A DNA stretch of 64,000 nucleotides from Nocardioides sp. SLBN-35 (lineage in GTDB: Bacteria; Actinomycetota; Actinomycetes; Propionibacteriales; Nocardioidaceae), in assembly GCF_006715725.1 (NCBI RefSeq), contig NZ_VFNU01000001.1:4340001-4404000 (forward strand), read 5' to 3'. Shown here piece after piece: positions 51,653-59,629 of this stretch (positions are counted from its first letter, which is position 1; each line of letters starts with the position of its first letter). Position numbers and translations under genes: made by a program. The notes beneath the pieces were generated by a model that saw only the letters and a program-made list of their open reading frames with translations, had not been told where the DNA came from and made no database searches.

Positions 51653-52510
51653 TCAGGAGCGCGCGAGACGCCCCGCGACGACGGTCGCGAAGCGGTCGGC
51701 GTTGGCCGGGTCGACGTCGAGGTACAGGCCCGGCTCGATCAGCTCCAGCTCACTGACCGCCCAGGCGCCGTCCCGGACCATCAGGTCGACCCGGGCATAG
51801 GCGAGGTCGGCTCCCAGCAGCGTTGCAGCCGCCCGCACCGCGCCCTCCGCGACCGCCGCCCGGTCCGGGGCCAGGGCGACGGGCCGGCTCGAGCCGCCGT
51901 ACAGCTCGTGGACCCGCACCTCCCCCGTCGCCGCGACCTTGTCGACCTGCGCCACGGCGCGCCCGTCGAAGACGTAGACCGACGACTCCCCGGTCGTCCG
52001 CACCGACTCCACGAGCGGCTGGGCGATCCACGGCCCGGCGACCAGTCCCTCGAGCCGCGGGTCGTCGGTGCGCTCGGCCACCACGACGCCCACGCCGCCC
52101 GCGCCGGTGCGCGGCTTCACGACCACGCTCCCCCAACGGGCCAGGGCCTTCGCCAACCCACCGGCACAGTCAGTGTCGTCGATGAGCATCGTCGGCACCG
52201 TCGCCACCAGCTCCGCGAGGTCGAGCAGATAGGCCTTGTCGGCGTTCCAGGCGAACACCTCGGCACCGTTGAGCAGCGGCGTCACCGCCTCGAGCTCCCG
52301 CGCCCAGACGAGGAACGAAGGCAGCCGGCGGTGGTAGTCCCAGGTCGAGCGGACTGCGACCAGGTCGGCCGCGGCCCAGTCGACCGCCGGGTCGTCCCAG
52401 CACACCCAGCGGCTCTCGATCCCGCGCTCGGCGAGCGCGGCGGCCAGCGCGGCACCTCCCGGCTCGCCGTCGGGCAGCAGGTCGAAGGTGGCGAGGAGGA
52501 CGGTGGCCAT
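51653..52510 (-). CDS. ATP-grasp domain protein
   Basis: 285 aa. The N-terminal region is a pre-ATP-grasp Rossmann-like domain (VLLATFDLLPDGEPGG, LVAVRSTWDYH). The ATP-grasp core has VVVKPRTGAGGVGVVVAE (Lys and Gly-rich loop), PWIAQPLVESV, AYARVDLMVRDGAWAVSELELIEPGLYLD (metal-binding Glu/Asn region). It is like RimK/glutathione-synthetase-type ligases annotated in Streptomyces as hypothetical ATP-grasp proteins. It should join a carboxylate to an amine or thiol; substrates unknown. TAACGT stands 7 bases before ATG. Confidence 0.85.
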   Translation of the reverse strand: MATVLLATFDLLPDGEPGGAALAAALAERGIESRWVCWDDPAVDWAAADLVAVRSTWDYHRRLPSFLVWARELEAVTPLLNGAEVFAWNADKAYLLDLAELVATVPTMLIDDTDCAGGLAKALARWGSVVVKPRTGAGGVGVVVAERTDDPRLEGLVAGPWIAQPLVESVRTTGESSVYVFDGRAVAQVDKVAATGEVRVHELYGGSSRPVALAPDRAAVAEGAVRAAATLLGADLAYARVDLMVRDGAWAVSELELIEPGLYLDVDPANADRFATVVAGRLARS

Positions 52511-52549
52511 GGCCCCAACGTTAGGAGGCAGGCGCCAGCGATGCCCGGC

Positions 52550-54136
52550 TCAGTGCGGGTGACCCTCGTTGCTCGGGTTCGTGTCGCCCGTGTCGGGCGA
52601 CTCGGCCGATTCCTGCTGCTCGGGCGCCGCGGGAAGATCGACACCCACCGGGTGCTTGTCGCGCCAGTCAGCCGAGTCGACGACCTCCTGACGGTGCTCG
52701 CGGAGCAGGCCGGCGACGGTCTGGTCGGTGTGGTCGAAGAGCTTGCCGATGTCGTCGAGGGTCTCTCCCGCGTCGACGAGGTCGTGCGAGGTCCGCAGCA
52801 GGACGTTCTCCAGCGTCTCGGCGACGGCGTTGTAGATCGGCCACGGCCCGGTCGGGACCATTCCCTGGTGGTCGCGTGTCCAGGGGCCGGCTCCCACCGC
52901 AAGGTGCTTGGCCGCCGTCTTCACGTGGCCCGCGACGGCCGGCATCTTCTGGGTGCCGATCCGGTGCAGCTTCTGCGGGTAGATCTCGAGCAGGTTGCGC
53001 TGGACCAGGTTGTTGCCCGTCGGGTCGGTCTCCCGGATGATCCGTGGCGGGCCGAGCCGGAAGGGCGAGCTCGCTGCGCCGACGGCCTCCTCGACCGACG
53101 TGAGGGCCTGGTAGCTGTCCGACTCGACACCGTAGATCTTGTCGTCGAGCTCGTTGAGCGCGCCGACGATGTTGTCGAGCACGACCTGCGGGTCGGCCGA
53201 GCCCATCGGCGGCAGCTCCGCGTTGTCGTCACCGTCGTCCGTGGGCCAGAACTGCGCGAGCAGGCCGTTGATGGTGGCGACCGGGCCGATGACCGCCGCG
53301 GCCGCACCTTCGGTCACGACCAGGGATGCGGCTGCCGTGAGCGTGCCGACGACCGTGAAGACGAAGGATGCCACTCCGTTGTCACCACCGGACTCCTCAC
53401 GCCCGGCACCACCCATCGCCTCGAACCCGGCGATGGCGATGGACAGCACGTCGGCGCGGGTCCGGGTCCACAGCTCCTTCTGCGCGGCGATCGCGAGCTT
53501 CAGGTGAGCAGCGACCTCGAACTGCGCCGCGTTCACGCCGGCGTAGTCGTTGACATAGTTCTCGTAGAACGTGTCGACCGCGGTGGAGCCGCCCGAGAGC
53601 ATCGACCCCAGCTGACCGACGATGTCGTCCATCAGGTTGGGGATCGGCCCGACGCCCTTGAAGTTCTTGATGTTGCTGCCCGAGCCACCCTCACTCGTCC
53701 CCCCGGAGGAGATCCCGGGGCACAGCTCGGTGAGCGCCGTGTCGAGCCGGGCCAGCTGGGGCGTGAAGCCATCGGGCTCGGGCAGGATCCGCCACGGAGC
53801 GAACACGCTGCGGACCGCGGTGATCCAGGGCAGGTAGACCTTCTGGTACGGGTTGAACTCGAAGACCTCGTTGTTCTCGTCGTAGGCGCCCCAAGCCGGG
53901 GAGAGCTCGACCTTGACGTCGCCGGTGTCCCCGTCCTGCCAGCTCCGGATCCGGTCACCAGGGGTGATGAAGTAGCCGACCCGGGTGAACTCGAAGAGTG
54001 GGCCCAGGTTCGGGTCGCAGTTCGGGTCCTGCACGGGAATCGACAGGTAGCCGTTGCGTTCCATGTCGGCCCGGATCGCCAAGCTGATGATGGCGTTGAC
54101 CCAACCGTCAAGGCGACCGACGTAGTAGTCCGACAC
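52550..54136 (-). CDS. Unrecognised 528-aa, mostly helical protein (possible secreted-effector-like)
   Basis: I do not recognise this protein. It opens with a short helical region (GWVNAIISLAIRADMERNGYLSIPVQDPNCDPNL), then a beta/loop region to about 125. A Gly/Ser linker (SSGGTSEGGSGSN, near 142-155) follows, then long helices (180-240). A hydrophobic Ala/Val-rich segment (FVFTVVGTLTAAASLVVTEG, about 255-290) could be membrane-inserting. The helical C-terminus ends in an acidic Pro/Ser tail. The layout recalls large WXG/T7SS-associated actinobacterial proteins, but no WxG motif is clear. No T7SS genes are in the window. Confidence 0.7.
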   Translation of the reverse strand: MSDYYVGRLDGWVNAIISLAIRADMERNGYLSIPVQDPNCDPNLGPLFEFTRVGYFITPGDRIRSWQDGDTGDVKVELSPAWGAYDENNEVFEFNPYQKVYLPWITAVRSVFAPWRILPEPDGFTPQLARLDTALTELCPGISSGGTSEGGSGSNIKNFKGVGPIPNLMDDIVGQLGSMLSGGSTAVDTFYENYVNDYAGVNAAQFEVAAHLKLAIAAQKELWTRTRADVLSIAIAGFEAMGGAGREESGGDNGVASFVFTVVGTLTAAASLVVTEGAAAAVIGPVATINGLLAQFWPTDDGDDNAELPPMGSADPQVVLDNIVGALNELDDKIYGVESDSYQALTSVEEAVGAASSPFRLGPPRIIRETDPTGNNLVQRNLLEIYPQKLHRIGTQKMPAVAGHVKTAAKHLAVGAGPWTRDHQGMVPTGPWPIYNAVAETLENVLLRTSHDLVDAGETLDDIGKLFDHTDQTVAGLLREHRQEVVDSADWRDKHPVGVDLPAAPEQQESAESPDTGDTNPSNEGHPH

Positions 54137-54240
54137 ACTTACCTCCCAAGATCGACGAGCAGACAGTCCCCCACGCCCACCGACGACAAACCGCGCCGTC
54201 CAAGCGTTTCTCGCCGGGCTCCTGCGGGAACGTGCTGGCC

Positions 54241-55500
54241 GTGACGACGCGACGGCTCCTGCTCGCCGGCCTCGTCGTCACGGTTGCGGGAGCGCTGCTC
54301 GCTCTGGCGGTCGTCGCCACGACAGACCACGGGTGGCGGGTGCCGGACTCCGCCGGTTCGTACGTCGGCACCGTCGGCTCCGTGGTCGTCACGGTCTCGC
54401 CGTCCCAGGTCAACGGCTGGGATCTCGCGTCCGGCGAGCGCCGATGGCGGTGGCGATCAGGCACCCGGAGCGCCTCCGACGCCCTCCGGGTGGGCGAGCG
54501 GGTGGTGCTCCGTACCGGCGAGGACCTCGTCGCGCTCGACGGCGACTCCGGTCGCGAGCGGTGGCGCGTCGCCCTGCCGGTGGGGCTCGACCCGGTGACG
54601 GCCGACGGTGACGTCCTGGTCCTCACCCGCCGCGACGGCACCGGCAGCCGCGCGCTCGACGTCACCGACGGGCACACCGTCTGGGAGATGCCCGGTCGGG
54701 CCGGGGTCAGCAGCCAGGCCGAGGAGCTGGTGTCGTCCGTGCGGTCCTACGGGTCGCCGTACGTCGTCGTGGCCGGCGCGGACGCCGGAGTCTCCCGACT
54801 GCAGGTCGTCCAGGTGCGCACAGGCGTCGTCGCCCGGTCGGTCCCGGGCGCTGCCGAGTTCACCCTCCAGGGCAATCACCTGCTCACCCGGTCGCTCGTC
54901 CTGCAGAAGGACCCACGCCGCTACGAGTTCGGACCGTGGCAGGGCTACGAGGTCGAGAGCACCGCCGCGCCCTGGTCCGCGCCGGTCGACGTGACGTCGC
55001 CGTGGGTCGGCGGGGGACCGAGTCCGGCCCAGTCGGACGCGGTGATCGACGGGCTCCAGGTGCCGGACCGGCGCTGGCTCGCCCTGGACACGGACACCGG
55101 CGAGATCGGGACCCTGAGGCCACCGCGGGGCTGGCGGTGGGCCGGCGCACCCGAGCAGGCCGCCTTCGACACCGTGGAGCCGGGCACCGTCCTCGTCACC
55201 CGGGGCGAGGCCGCCGGCGTCTGGCAGATCGGTGAGCGGAGCGTCACCTCGCTGCCCGACGCCGAGCGACGCCTGGCAGCCTTCGCGGGGCCGGGCGTCT
55301 ACGCACAGCTCGTGCGCGCCGGGCGCCGGATCGGCGGCACCCTCACGCGCATCGACCTGGTGCGGGACGGCGAGGTCCACTCGCTGACCGTCGACCTCGA
55401 GCCGACCGACCACCTCCGGCTGGTCGTCCTCGACGAGACCGTGGCCGTGCTCGACCGTGGGCGGCTGGCACTTGTCGTCCCCGTCGCGGACTTCGGCTGA
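54241..55500 (+). CDS. Membrane-anchored beta-propeller (PQQ-like) protein
   Basis: 419 aa from GTG 54241; GTG 54232 in the same frame is an alternative. An N-terminal signal-anchor (LLLAGLVVTVAGALLALAVVA) is followed by repeated blades with the PQQ-like pattern: VNGWDLASGERRWRWRSG, LVALDGDSGRERWRVAL, ALDVTDGHTVWEMPG and WLALDTDTGEIGTL. No PQQ-enzyme residues are seen, so it is probably a structural or sensor propeller outside the membrane. Divergent from the 528-aa unknown, 104 bases apart, so the two may be functionally linked. Confidence 0.78.
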   Translation: MTTRRLLLAGLVVTVAGALLALAVVATTDHGWRVPDSAGSYVGTVGSVVVTVSPSQVNGWDLASGERRWRWRSGTRSASDALRVGERVVLRTGEDLVALDGDSGRERWRVALPVGLDPVTADGDVLVLTRRDGTGSRALDVTDGHTVWEMPGRAGVSSQAEELVSSVRSYGSPYVVVAGADAGVSRLQVVQVRTGVVARSVPGAAEFTLQGNHLLTRSLVLQKDPRRYEFGPWQGYEVESTAAPWSAPVDVTSPWVGGGPSPAQSDAVIDGLQVPDRRWLALDTDTGEIGTLRPPRGWRWAGAPEQAAFDTVEPGTVLVTRGEAAGVWQIGERSVTSLPDAERRLAAFAGPGVYAQLVRAGRRIGGTLTRIDLVRDGEVHSLTVDLEPTDHLRLVVLDETVAVLDRGRLALVVPVADFG

Positions 55501-55517
55501 GCCGGACCCCGGGACCG

Positions 55518-56360
55518 TCAGCGTGCGGCGTCGGAGGACCGCGGTGCCCGGTGACCGAACGGCACCCGCTCCGCGTGCCCCAGCGCCAGCAGCACCGATG
55601 GCAGGAGCGCCTTGGCTGTGCGCTTGTAGCCCAGGGCGCTGGGGTGGAACCGGTCCAGGCTGAACATCTCGTCGGGATTGGTGATGAAGAACGGTCCGAC
55701 GACGTGGGCGAGCGAGACGGCGTGCGCCCCGTTGCGTACGGCGACATCGGCCTGCGCGGCGGCGAGCTGGCGTGACATCCGCGAGCCGAGCGAGCGCAGC
55801 GGTTGCGGGACCGGCCGGAGCGCACCGAGGTCCGGGCAGGTGCCGACGACGACCTCGGTCCCCTGCTCGCGCAGCCGGGACACGGCCTCCTCCAGCTGGG
55901 CCGCCGACGTCGCCACGGGCACCCGGTGGGTCACGTCGTTGCCGCCGATCACGATGACGGCGACGTCGGCGTGGTAGCCGGCCGGCAGCCCGTCGAGCTG
56001 CCCGGCCAGCGCCGAGCTCTCCGAGCCCACGATCGCGGCGGTCCGCAGCGCGACCGGCCGGCGCAGCTCGCCGGCCAGGCCGCGGGCGACGCGGGCGCCG
56101 AGGGTGTCCTTGGCACGCTCGGCCCCCAGGCCGGCCGCGATCGAGTCGCCGAGGACCAGCAGGTGCAGCGGCGGGCCGTCGTACGACTTGCGCTTCCAGA
56201 CCTTGTCCGCCGGGATCGCCTGCTCCCCGAGCGGCTTCCCGATCCGGGCGCGGGCGACGGCGGCCTGACGCCGAAGCAGCTCGCGCCCGCCACCGGTCGT
56301 CACGCCGATCCCGGCGAGGGCGACGCCGGCGGCGACGAGGGTGGTTCGGGTACGGCTCAT
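55518..56360 (-). CDS. SGNH/GDSL-type esterase
   Basis: 280 aa from ATG 56358-56360. An N-terminal signal-anchor (TTLVAAGVALAGIGVTTGG) is present. SGNH blocks are LLVLGDSIAAGLGAE (Ser nucleophile), AIVGSESSAL (Gly), VIVIGGNDVTH (Asn) and SLDRFHPSALGY (Asp/His). It is an exported lipase or esterase of the SGNH hydrolase fold. A longer frame to 56426 adds residues with no start signal. Converges with the propeller gene. Confidence 0.9.
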   Translation of the reverse strand: MSRTRTTLVAAGVALAGIGVTTGGGRELLRRQAAVARARIGKPLGEQAIPADKVWKRKSYDGPPLHLLVLGDSIAAGLGAERAKDTLGARVARGLAGELRRPVALRTAAIVGSESSALAGQLDGLPAGYHADVAVIVIGGNDVTHRVPVATSAAQLEEAVSRLREQGTEVVVGTCPDLGALRPVPQPLRSLGSRMSRQLAAAQADVAVRNGAHAVSLAHVVGPFFITNPDEMFSLDRFHPSALGYKRTAKALLPSVLLALGHAERVPFGHRAPRSSDAAR

Positions 56361-56446
56361 GGCTGCTTTGAACCAGACCGGCCTGAACGGATCGTGGCTT
56401 CGCGGTTTCGCCCCGGTGTCGGGCATCTCGCACCTACGATCCCCGC

Positions 56447-57121
56447 ATGCTCTCGCGCCTGTCGCTCGCCCTCGCCTGTGCCGTGCTGCTCGCCGGGTGC
56501 GGCGGGGAGCCCGTGGCCGAGGAGGACAAGATCCTGATCCCGTCGACGTCCTCCCCGCTGGGGCCCTCCCACGGCGGGACGGGCGCGGCGTCGCCGGAGG
56601 CGAAGCCGAAGAAGGAGAAGCAGAGGAAGGCGAATGTGGTCCTCGCCCCGCAGGCCGGCATCCGGTTCACCGCTCCGGCGGGCTGGGCACCGTGGACAGC
56701 CGAGGACCTTGCGGGCACCGCACGCAGCTCCGAGCTCCAGGGACTGCTGGACCGGATGGGGATGACCCGCGAGCAGTTCGCACGCTCGCTCGACGACTTC
56801 GACGCGTTCCTCGTCGGCTTCGCCGGCAACCTCAACGTCTCCACGGTCGGCACCGGCAGCGCCCTGCCGTCCGAGGCCGAGATGCGCGCGCAGTACGGGG
56901 CGGTCACCTCGTCCATCGACGACGTCGAGGACGTCGACACGGCCGCCGGCCCGGGCCGTGTCATCCACTACACGATCACCGTCGGCACCCGAGTGCAGTA
57001 CGGCGCCTCCCTGATGCTCCTCACCGGCGGCCGGTTCGCGAACCTGACGATCACCACGGCCGACGCGGACGAGAGCAGGTCCCGGATGAGCGATCTCCTG
57101 CCGACGATCCGCCGGTCCTGA
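56447..57121 (+). CDS. Secreted lipoprotein of unknown function
   Basis: 224 aa. Lipobox LLAGCG (Cys at about 18) is followed by a Ser/Pro/Lys linker to about 60, then a compact domain (IRFTAPAGWAPWTAEDL, then two beta-rich stretches VSTVGTGSALPSEAE and GRVIHYTITVGTRVQYGASL). This pattern is shared with many actinobacterial lipoproteins of the LpqN/DUF1795-like fold, but a firm family call is not possible. TACGAT is 6 bases before ATG (leaderless). It starts 86 bases from the divergent SGNH gene. Confidence 0.8.
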   Translation: MLSRLSLALACAVLLAGCGGEPVAEEDKILIPSTSSPLGPSHGGTGAASPEAKPKKEKQRKANVVLAPQAGIRFTAPAGWAPWTAEDLAGTARSSELQGLLDRMGMTREQFARSLDDFDAFLVGFAGNLNVSTVGTGSALPSEAEMRAQYGAVTSSIDDVEDVDTAAGPGRVIHYTITVGTRVQYGASLMLLTGGRFANLTITTADADESRSRMSDLLPTIRRS

Positions 57122-57123
57122 CC

Positions 57124-57591
57124 TCAGTCCGCGACGAGCACCGTCGGCTCGTGCGCGACCGGGAAGTTGACCGACGCCGCGATGAAGCAGTTCGCGCTCG
57201 CCTCGCCGTGGATCTCCCGCGCGGTCGCGGCCATCGAGGCGTCGGCGACGGTGACCCGGGGACGCAGCGTGACCGAGGTGAAGCGTCCACCCTGCCCCAC
57301 CTGCGCCATCGTGCCGACCGGGCTGTCGTCGTACGCGACCACGACGACGCCGTGGTTGACCGCGGAGTGGAGGTACGACAGCAGGTGGCACTGCGCCAGC
57401 GCGGCGAGGAGGAGCTCCTCGGGGTTCCAGCGGCCGGCGTCACCGCGGAAGGTCGGATCGGCGGAGCCGAGCAGGTCGGGCTTGCCGGCCGCGGTGAGGA
57501 GGACGTCGCGGTCGTAGTCCCGGTAGCCGGACGTGCCGGTGCCGCGGTTGCCCTGCCAGACCAGGTCGAGCGCATAGCTGTGATCGGTCAC
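57124..57591 (-). CDS. OsmC/Ohr-family protein
   Basis: 155 aa from GTG 57589-57591. WNPEELLLAALAQCHLLSYLHSA carries the first redox Cys of the OsmC helix, and GEASANCFIAASVNFPV the second. This spacing is that of OsmC-like thiol peroxidases, which reduce organic hydroperoxides. It is divergent from the acyl-CoA synthetase; a KstR-like palindrome sits between the starts, 17 bases from this GTG. Confidence 0.9.
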   Translation of the reverse strand: MTDHSYALDLVWQGNRGTGTSGYRDYDRDVLLTAAGKPDLLGSADPTFRGDAGRWNPEELLLAALAQCHLLSYLHSAVNHGVVVVAYDDSPVGTMAQVGQGGRFTSVTLRPRVTVADASMAATAREIHGEASANCFIAASVNFPVAHEPTVLVAD

Positions 57592-57607
57592 CGGACCATT
57601 CTGTAGC

Positions 57608-57621
57608 GAGAACTTGTTCTA
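57608..57621. promoter_or_regulatory. KstR-like palindromic operator
   Basis: GAGAACTTGTTCTA matches 13 of 14 positions of the mycobacterial KstR motif TNNAACNNGTTNNA, with AGAAC-TT-GTTCT as the palindromic core. It lies between osmC (minus) and the acyl-CoA synthetase (plus), close to both starts. KstR represses cholesterol and lipid-catabolism genes in Mycobacterium and Rhodococcus. No kstR is present here, so another TetR protein with similar specificity is possible. Confidence 0.6.
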
Positions 57622-57639
57622 GTTTGGCACTCTTCTCCT

Positions 57640-59229
57640 GTGACCCCCACCACAGAGACCACCGCGCGCCCGATCAACCTCGCCGACGTGCTCGAGGCGA
57701 TGGCCGACGCGCTGCCCGACCGGGCGGCCGTGCACACCGGCGACCGGGTGTGGACCTTCGCGGAGATCGACGAGCGCGCGACGCGCCTGGCCAACCACCT
57801 GGTGGACCTCGGGATCCAGCCGGGCGAGCACGTCGCGGTGCACTCGACCAACCGGATCGAGTGGGTCGACGCGCTCTACGGCTGCCTCAAGGCCCGGGCC
57901 GTGCCGATCAACATCAACTACAAGTACCTCCGCGACGAGCTGGCCTACCTGTACGGCAACGCCGACTGCGTCGCGACCATCGTCGCGCCGGAATACGTCG
58001 ACGCGGTGGCCGAGCTCGACCTGCCGACGCTGCGACACACGATCGTCCTCGGGGACGAGTACGACGCCACGCTGGCCGCGTCCTCCCCCGAGCGGAAGGT
58101 CACCGGCCGTAGCGCCGATGACCACTACGTGCTCTACACCGGCGGCACGACCGGCTACCCCAAGGGCGTCGTGTGGCGCAACGAGGACCTGATCCGCGCC
58201 GCACTCAACGCCGCGCGGTACGGCGCACCGCTGGACTCGATCGAGCAGCTCGTCGCCGAGGCGAGCGCCGCCGAGAGCCCGATGGTGCTGCTCGCCTGCG
58301 GCCCGATGATGCACGGCGGCAGCCAGTGGATCCTCGGCAACGCGCACGTCGCCGGCCAGACCGTGGCGCTCTACACCGAGCCGCACTTCGACGCGGCGTC
58401 GATCCTCGACCTCGTCCAGACCGCGAAGGTCGTCTCGCTGACCTTCCTCGGCGACGCGATGGGCCGCCCGGTCGCCGAGGCGATCCTCGCCGAGCCCGAC
58501 CGGTGGGACCTGTCCAGCCTGGCCGCGGTGTCCAACGGCGCCGCTCCCCTGTCCGACGGCGTGCGCGAGGAGATCCGCCGCGCGCTGCCCGGCCGGTTCA
58601 TCCTCGACTCCTACGGCTCCTCCGAGTCCGGCGCCGCCGGGTCCCGGATGGACGACGGCACCGACGGCGGCCAGAGTGCCCCGCGGTTCACCGTGACCGA
58701 CCAGGTCGAGGTCTTCGACACCGAGTTCAAGCCGTGCCCGGTCGGCGTCGACGGGATGCTCGGCCGCTCCGGCCCGGTGCCGCTCGGCTACTACAAGGAC
58801 CCGGTCAAGACGGCCGCCACGTTCAAGGAGATCGACGGCGTGCGCTGGGCGATCCCGGGCGACTTCGCGCGCCGCGAGGAGGACGGCTCGGTCACGGTCC
58901 TGGGCCGCGGCTCGGTGTGCATCAACACCGGCGGCGAGAAGGTCCACCCCGAGGAGGTCGAGGCGGTGCTGCTGCGCCACGACGACATCTTCGACGCGGT
59001 CGTGGTCGGCACCCCGCACGAGCGCTGGGGCCAGCAGGTCACCGCACTGGTGCAGCGCCGCGAGGGCTCGACCCTGACCGAGGACGACGTCCGCGACCAC
59101 TGCCGCGCGCTCATCTCCAACTACAAGGTGCCGAAGACGATCCTGTTCATCGACGAGGTGCCGCGCACCCCGGTCAGCAAGGTCGACTACCCGGCCAGCA
59201 CGGCCCTGGCGGCCCAGCTTCTCGGCTGA
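57640..59229 (+). CDS. Acyl-CoA synthetase (FadD, AMP-forming)
   Basis: 529 aa from GTG 57640. ANL-superfamily motifs are YTGGTTGYPKGV (P-loop, near 168-179), LDSYGSSESGA (A5), and the hinge-catalytic C-terminus GRGSVCINTGGEKVHPEEVE with the adenylating Lys in PVSKVDY. INYKYLRDELAYLYGNAD and VVWRNEDLIRAAL resemble the FadD19/FadD17 (steroid or long-chain acid) group, which supports the KstR-like site upstream. It activates a carboxylic acid to its acyl-CoA through acyl-AMP. The exact acid is unknown. Confidence 0.92.
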   Translation: MTPTTETTARPINLADVLEAMADALPDRAAVHTGDRVWTFAEIDERATRLANHLVDLGIQPGEHVAVHSTNRIEWVDALYGCLKARAVPININYKYLRDELAYLYGNADCVATIVAPEYVDAVAELDLPTLRHTIVLGDEYDATLAASSPERKVTGRSADDHYVLYTGGTTGYPKGVVWRNEDLIRAALNAARYGAPLDSIEQLVAEASAAESPMVLLACGPMMHGGSQWILGNAHVAGQTVALYTEPHFDAASILDLVQTAKVVSLTFLGDAMGRPVAEAILAEPDRWDLSSLAAVSNGAAPLSDGVREEIRRALPGRFILDSYGSSESGAAGSRMDDGTDGGQSAPRFTVTDQVEVFDTEFKPCPVGVDGMLGRSGPVPLGYYKDPVKTAATFKEIDGVRWAIPGDFARREEDGSVTVLGRGSVCINTGGEKVHPEEVEAVLLRHDDIFDAVVVGTPHERWGQQVTALVQRREGSTLTEDDVRDHCRALISNYKVPKTILFIDEVPRTPVSKVDYPASTALAAQLLG

Positions 59230-59242
59230 GTCGCGCACCGCA

Positions 59243-59295
59243 CCCCATGCGAATTGGTCGGCAATTCCGCCGTACGGCGACCAAATCGCATGGGG
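59243..59295. repeat. Long inverted repeat between convergent genes
   Basis: CCCCATGCGAATTGGTCG (59243-59260) pairs with 59278-59295, the inverse CGACCAAATCGCATGGGG, over 18 bases with one mismatch; a 17-base loop separates them. It lies 13 bases after the acyl-CoA synthetase stop and 9 bases from the sulfur-carrier-like stop, so it may terminate both. No T-run follows. The length and near-perfect pairing exceed an ordinary terminator stem. Confidence 0.75.
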
Positions 59296-59304
59296 CGCGG
59301 TCGT

Positions 59305-59583
59305 TCAGCAGCCGCCGGCGACCGCGGGGATCACCGAGACCTCGGCGCCGTCGGGCGTCGGGGTGTCGAGCTCCTGCTCGAAGCGCACGTCGTCGTTGTT
59401 GACGTAGACGTTGACGAAGCGGCGCAGCTTGCCGTCCTCGTCGAGGATCCGGCCCTTGATGCCCGCGTAGTTGGCGTCGAGGTCGTCGAGGATCTCGGAG
59501 AGCTTGGCGCCGGTGGCGCTGACCTCGGACTCACCACCGGTGTAGGTGCGGAGGATGGTGGGGATCCGGACGCTGACTGCCAT
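59305..59583 (-). CDS. MoaD/ThiS-family sulfur-carrier-like protein ending Gly-Gly-Cys
   Basis: 92 aa ubiquitin-like protein: VSVRIPTILRTYTGGES at the start, VNVYVNNDDVRFEQ in the core and DGAEVSVIPAVAGGC at the end. Classic MoaD, ThiS and CysO end in free Gly-Gly, where the C-terminus is adenylated and thiocarboxylated. Here one Cys follows the Gly pair. I read codons GGC GGC TGC TGA (59305-59316), so the extra residue is real. It lies 46 bases downstream of thrC. The closest functional analogue is probably CysO (cysteine synthesis); this is inferred. Confidence 0.85.
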   Translation of the reverse strand: MAVSVRIPTILRTYTGGESEVSATGAKLSEILDDLDANYAGIKGRILDEDGKLRRFVNVYVNNDDVRFEQELDTPTPDGAEVSVIPAVAGGC

Positions 59584-59629
59584 GGGGGCTCTCCTGGTCT
59601 GCTGGTGAGGGGGTGGGCCGGAGCCGGTC

